Below are positions 59,716 through 64,000 of a DNA stretch of 64,000 bases, piece by piece. This stretch comes from Episyrphus balteatus (Eukaryota; Arthropoda; Insecta; Diptera; Syrphidae), in assembly GCF_945859705.1 (NCBI RefSeq), contig NC_079136.1, positions 38,845,307 through 38,909,306 of the forward strand, in the 5' to 3' direction. The notes beneath the pieces were generated by a model. That model saw only the letters and a list, made by a program, of their open reading frames with translations. It made no database searches and was not told the origin of the DNA. Positions within the stretch are counted from its first letter, which is position 1. Every line of letters starts with the position of its first letter. Both the position numbers and the translations under genes were made by a program.

Positions 59716-60474
59716 CTACTCATAACTGAGTTTCCTATCAGCTCTACGAGCAAATATGGTAATAATACCAAGTATTATAACCTCAGCCAAAATACCCAAA
59801 GCAGGCCAAACCGAAGCCAAATGACTGCGAACTCGTACAAATGTAGTATCTTTAGCTTCATCAGATATTTTCAGCTCAGTCAGAGTATTTGTTGCCACAC
59901 AAGTATAATCTCCCCTATCCTCCAAAGTAACATTTTCCAGTTTTAAAATAGCATTTTTAACACCATTTTGATTCTTTTCGAGTTTGTAGCGATCCATTGA
60001 AGTGTGAACTGTCAAATTTCCAACTATCCAATGTATACGTGGCGCTGATCCAACTACTTCACATTCAATTTCAAGAACTTCTGATTCAGGAACTCCAACA
60101 TTTTCCGGTGTACGTACTGCTAATTGGGCCAATACATGAAATTCCTTTTTATCTTCACCCAATTTGCAGCTATAGTGTCCTGCATCAGTTTCTTCAGTCT
60201 TTGGAATTATAAACTTATTTTCAGCTTCAATGATAGTATAACGATGTTCTAATTCATCAACTTCTTTCACATTTTTTCCATCTTTTTCCCAAGAAAGTTC
60301 AAATTCTCCTTCTTTGGTGAAATTACAGTGAAGTACTAGCGGCCTTCGTATTTCGAAGCCTTTCAATTTATGATCCAAATTGTCATAATTTGCCACCAAC
60401 AAGTCTGTATCGGCTAGAGTTTCCCTATCAATCACAATTATAAAAATAGCAATTAATAAAAATAAAAGCCGCAT
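59716..60474 (-). CDS. Basigin/CD147-family Ig membrane protein, uninterrupted coding region
   Basis: 252 residues from the ATG at 60474, the first ATG in the frame (the upstream extension begins at TTG), with a favourable AAAA before it. Residues 1-20 are a signal peptide (MRLLFLLIAIFIIVI core). Ig domain 1 has C50, W62 and C103 (HYSC). Ig domain 2 has C138, W149 and C192 (DRGDYTC). N-glycosylation sequons are at N51, N153 and N181. The membrane segment at about 219-242 (SVWPALGILAEVIILGIITI) keeps the WP-LGI-AEV signature and buried Glu (E231) of basigin and neuroplastin, followed by the short basic tail RRADRKLSYE. Basigins chaperone monocarboxylate transporters and mediate adhesion. Fly Bsg has coding introns, so this copy is either retrogene-like or intron-stripped. 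It is antisense to Gprk2. Confidence 0.9.
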   Translation of the reverse strand: MRLLFLLIAIFIIVIDRETLADTDLLVANYDNLDHKLKGFEIRRPLVLHCNFTKEGEFELSWEKDGKNVKEVDELEHRYTIIEAENKFIIPKTEETDAGHYSCKLGEDKKEFHVLAQLAVRTPENVGVPESEVLEIECEVVGSAPRIHWIVGNLTVHTSMDRYKLEKNQNGVKNAILKLENVTLEDRGDYTCVATNTLTELKISDEAKDTTFVRVRSHLASVWPALGILAEVIILGIITIFARRADRKLSYE

Positions 60475-60485
60475 TTTTTTTCCGT

Positions 60486-60547
60486 CTAAGAAAACACACG
60501 TGAAAAATACCAACGAAAAAAAAGGTAATAATCTATCAGAGGCTTAC
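60486..60547 (-). other. Probable 62-nt leader intron of the basigin-like gene
   Basis: On the minus strand a donor CTT|GTAAGC at 60547 and an acceptor GTTTTCTTAG at 60486 delimit 62 nt. The intron contains a T-rich tract, and its length is typical of small fly introns. It ends 12 nt before the ATG. If real, it shows that the locus is a normally processed gene and that any retrocopy gained or kept a leader intron. Confidence 0.45.
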
Positions 60548-60776
60548 AAGTAACTGGGTGACAATCTTAATTCTCAAAAACTCTTGACTCTGACAACGGG
60601 GATAACAAAGTACATAGGTATTGGCAAATATTTTTTTTTTTTTGTTTAAAACATTTTTATAAATTTTTGCTGAAAAGTCGAGATAAAAAGGAAAAACAAC
60701 AAAACACACAAAATTGTGATAAGAGTATGACAGAAATATCGTTTTGTTGCAATAAAACTTCATAAACCAGATACGT

Positions 60777-60830
60777 TTACATTGCGGCTGCTGAGACAAA
60801 ACTGACATAAAGTCGAAAAGATAAGATAAA
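60777..60830 (-). promoter_or_regulatory. Candidate promoter and start-stop uORF of the basigin-like gene
   Basis: The minus strand carries a fly initiator match, GTCAGTTTTG, with A+1 at about 60803. Two overlapping GATA sites lie just upstream (AGATAAGATAA in plus orientation, 60819-60829). About 20 nt downstream of the initiator is ATGTAA (60782-60777), a minimal start-stop upstream ORF. No TATA box is evident. Motif-based only. Confidence 0.35.
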
Positions 60831-61731
60831 GAATCAGTTTTTTTTTTTCTAGAACAATATACTCATTCAATCGTATAATAATACAACACACGTAAAAGTA
60901 AAATGGTAGCGTATAAAATGAAAAAAAAAAAAAAAACAACACAAATGGACTTGAACACAATATTAGATAAGATTGATATCAGTTTAAATATTATTTTTTT
61001 TTTCTCTTTATCTTGGACTTATTTTTCTGTTTAAATATTTTTAGTATACCTACCTATTGTTCTAATGAATAATTTCTAATTAGCATGCAAAACAGATGTG
61101 ATTCATTGCAAACCATTTGGTGTTTCCATTTTTTTTCTAAACGAAATGATTCTGAGAATTTTATTAAAATTTACAATCAAAATTGCTTTCTATTCAGTAG
61201 AAATTTGAGTTTGGATAAACCCATGTAAGGTTCCCTTATAGAGCTGCTTATCATGAATGAAAGTAGGTACTTGATATCGAAAATGATAATAATCTGATAA
61301 TGATTAATTATAAAGAAATGAAATGACAAGTGAAGAAGACAAATGAATAAAGTAACGTAATTGAAAATTTATCGAGCGTTACTGATTATATTGCTTACTT
61401 TGATTTTTCTTGTCTGACTGAAGTTTTAATAAGACCTGAGGATTTTTATCTTCAAGTTCCGAATTTGATTTTATGCAACTTAAGATTTTTTAAACTTGCC
61501 AAACAAGTAGGTACAAATAAAAGCCAGAAAACGTGAGATGTCGATGAAAATGTCATATTTTTAGCTTAAGAAATAGTTTTTTTTTTTTTTTTTAAATATT
61601 TATGGAAAATTTACTGAAAAATATTGCTTAAAAAAGCCACACCCAATTTCAAGCAAATTATTTTTAAATATAAATAAATAAAAATAATTTTTTCCCAAGA
61701 AAAAAAAAAACAAAATAATTAAAAAAAATAT
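60831..61731. other. Unassigned intron sequence
   Basis: Upstream flank of the basigin-like gene on the minus strand. No other gene recognised. Confidence 0.4.
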
Positions 61732-63228
61732 TGATTTAGTAACTAAAGCTCAAAAATTGGCAATATTAGGGAACCCGGCCAAACAGCTTAAATTTTGATG
61801 ATCTTTTTTTTCAAACGTCGGTAATTAAAAATACTTTAAAGTCTATAGATTAAAAATCGCCGGTGTTGCCGTTTTGATTTTTTAAATTTAATTGAAGATT
61901 TTTGTGAACAAAAACAAATTTTTTTCAAAAATTTTTCTTAAATTTCATAAATTAATTGATGCCAAAAGATTGTCTAGGAAATTCAAGGAAAAAAAATATA
62001 TAGGAGTAAGGGACAATCTTCCATAGTTCAAGCGATAGATGCAATTTTCTTATTAATTGACTTCAAACACAAAAAAAAATATTTGAACACAACGGCAACA
62101 CCTACAATATTCAAATATACATTTTTTAAAAGCTAGAAGCTTAGTCATATATGTAAAATTAAAATTAAGTTAATTGAATGAACGGCTTTTGAAAGAATGG
62201 TAACTGAACTCTGATTTTTGAAAAAAAAATTATTGAAAAAATTTTAACATGTCGTTTTTTAAACTTTTTCGTAATATAAAATGCATTTTATTTTTTCAAA
62301 TATTTTTGGCCGCATTTATTATGATTTCAAATTATAAAAGGAAATGTCAATATGTATTACGGTTTATGAAAAAAATTAAAAAGTATTTCATTTTCGAAGA
62401 ACTTTTTTTAATAAAAGTTTTGAAAAAAAATGTAACTTATTTTTTTTTTAAAGTTCAACATCTAAAAATAAAATTATTTTTTATTCATTTAATAACCCTT
62501 ACTGTTGAAAGTTAAATAGCAAAAATTTAAAGTTCCTATTTACCACAGTCTTTGAGAAAATTAATTATTTCAATGCAAAAATTCAGTTTTAATAAAAAAA
62601 AACCATTGAAATTGAAGTAATTTTTCATTTTTTTTTCAAAAGTGTGATATATTTTACCTTTTTTGCTTCGAAATTCAACTGATAATATTTATGGCCAAAA
62701 ATTTGTTTTAAATAAATTCATATTTTGTTAGAAAAAGTTTGGAAAAAAGTCATTTTAAATTTTTCTAATAACATTTTTTTTTTAAATTCTGAGTTTGAGG
62801 ACCATTTTTTCAAAAAGTCTTGATTAAATTTAGTGGATTTAAATTTAAGAGATAAGAATGAGCTTCTGGCTTTTTAAAAATGTATTTTAAAATATTGTAG
62901 GTGTTGCCGTTGTTTTCAAAATATTTTTTTTGTGTTTGAGGTCAGAATGTTAGAAAATTGCTTTGTCCCTTACTCCCTTATATTTTTTTTTTCCTTAAAT
63001 TACCTAGAGAATCTTTTGCTATCATTTGTTTTATGAAATTTAAGCAAAAAAAAATGGTTTTGTTAAAAAAAATTTAATTTTAATTTAAAAAAAAACAATA
63101 CGGCAACACCGGCAATTTGTAATCTATAGACTTTAAAGTATTTTTAATTACCTACTTTAAAAAAAAAAAATCGTCAAAATCAGAGCTGTTCGGCCGGGTT
63201 CCCTAATAATTTGCTTTAGTTACTCTAC
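61732..63228. mobile_element. 1.5-kb foldback element, copy 2
   Basis: Nearly the same sequence as 43875-45385 in the same orientation, including GGGAACCCGGCC at both ends and CTCTAC|TA at the right end (TA at 63229-63230). The first few bases of the left end are altered (TTTAGTAAC instead of GAGTAAC). Differences are scattered single bases, small indels in A/T runs and a short deletion near 62960 (GCATTTATCGCTTAAACGAT lost). Confidence 0.85.
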
Positions 63229-64000
63229 TATAGAACAATATTGTAAATGAAATTATTCTTTAAGGCCTAATTTATTGACTCTCCATTAAATTTAAAATCG
63301 TCATTAAAAAAGGGAATTTTAAAATTAAAAATAAAAAGTATCTAAAGACGCGCTTTTCAATCGTTAAAACTAAGAAAACAAAAAATAAATCTATTTGATA
63401 TGACAAAATACTAGCTTTTGACAGATTTATTTTTTCAAAAGAAATTAAAAATCTTTGGGATTTTTTTAACAGAGTTTTAAGTTTCCATTAACAACAACGA
63501 ATTTAACTAAAGAAAAGTGAATAAAATGAATATTTAATGGAATGTACTTAACGTTATTAGTTTAACGACGCACAATGGGACCAAACGACCAAAACCATCT
63601 CAAAATTGGTTTTAACAAATGTGATCATTTCAAAAATGTAATGATTGTTTAACATAATAGTAATGTGCGCAATTATGATAGCATACATTGTTTTTAATAT
63701 ATTTTGGATTAAAGTACTTAAAATGAGTCTCGAACCTTACATTTCAATTTTTATTGTTTTTCGTCCTATTTTATATAACAGTTTAAACTTAGTTTGCTCA
63801 GGAGTATGTGAAGAAACCTTATAAGTGTTGTATATCAATAAAAATGTCAGAATCTCTACTTTATAAATCCGTTATTTGTTTTTGAATGTACTTTAAATTG
63901 ATTGTTTAAAAAAAAAAATAACAATTAATGGGAAGTAATTTGGCCAACTTTAATTTTCAATTGTAGATTTCTCCTTTGCCGACGACTGCCGATGTCGAGT
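63229..64000. other. Unassigned sequence to window end
   Basis: No gene recognised. The last 34 bases (63967-64000) are suddenly G+C-rich after an AATTGTAG, suggesting the start of a different sequence class (exon or element) beyond the window. The frame there (DFSFADDCRCR if joined to Gprk2 exon 1) does not match GRK. Confidence 0.35.

Larger units (their letters stand above)
29618..64000 (+). other. Gprk2: Gprk2 intron 1 (more than 34 kb, runs off the window)
   Basis: From the donor at 29618 to the window end I find no sequence encoding the next conserved GRK segment (the KGKSKKW basic patch and RGS-homology start), so the intron continues beyond 64000. It holds a ratchet site (41447/41448), the antisense basigin-like gene (59716-60474) and many foldback elements. 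Large first introns are usual for fly signalling genes. Confidence 0.7.

Noticed and set aside
60475..60513. N-terminal 13-residue extension of the basigin-like protein
   Set aside because: It begins at TTG and crosses the predicted leader-intron acceptor. The ATG at 60474 starts directly at a good signal peptide.
63967..64000. Next Gprk2 exon at the window end
   Set aside because: Joined to exon 1 it would read DFSFADDCRCR, unlike the Lys-rich start of the next conserved GRK segment, and the acceptor tract is weak.

Overview
The window looks like nuclear DNA of a cyclorrhaphan-type fly (Diptera). It is very A+T-rich, has almost no coding DNA, and its two recognisable host genes both look dipteran. 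The closest fly family cannot be fixed by eye; it is not obviously Drosophila, and a hoverfly-like genome is only a guess.

The backbone is one long plus-strand transcription unit. Its only coding exon here is at 29566-29617 and encodes the N-terminus of a GRK4/5/6-class G-protein-coupled receptor kinase (fly Gprk2). A putative 5' leader exon (28396-29565) precedes it and a first coding intron of more than 34 kb follows. Upstream (3900/3901) and inside that intron (41447/41448) lie two near-ideal recursive-splicing (ratchet) junctions of the form polypyrimidine-CAG|GTAAGA. Each is followed exactly 77 nt later by a second 5' splice-site-like GTAA. These suggest that most of the window is intron of this gene.

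Nested on the minus strand inside the big intron is a second host gene (59716-60474), a basigin/CD147-family two-Ig transmembrane protein whose entire coding region is in one exon.

Nearly everything else is transposon-derived. Long inverted-repeat (foldback) elements dominate: 4.1, 6.4, 10.9, 23.3, 31.7, 43.9, 46.1, 52.5 and 61.7 kb. At 15.0-22.4 kb there is a five-level nest: an array-type foldback contains a DINE-1/Helentron-like element, which contains a Tc1-type element, which contains a 4.4-kb TIR element, which contains a 2.1-kb near-perfect palindrome. A second nest at 53.8-57.2 kb has CAAAATTCTG-array foldbacks holding a hAT element with a perfect 8-bp target duplication, itself interrupted by another DINE-1-like copy. 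Broken non-LTR reverse transcriptase pieces lie at 9.3, 12.1 and 35.0 kb, and an (ATAAAAAT)n microsatellite of about 0.6 kb lies at 27.4 kb.

Because most of these hairpins would be transcribed as part of Gprk2 pre-mRNA, the region is a plausible source of long dsRNA and a test case for recursive splicing through transposon-packed introns. Boundaries were read by eye; no alignment or database search was run.
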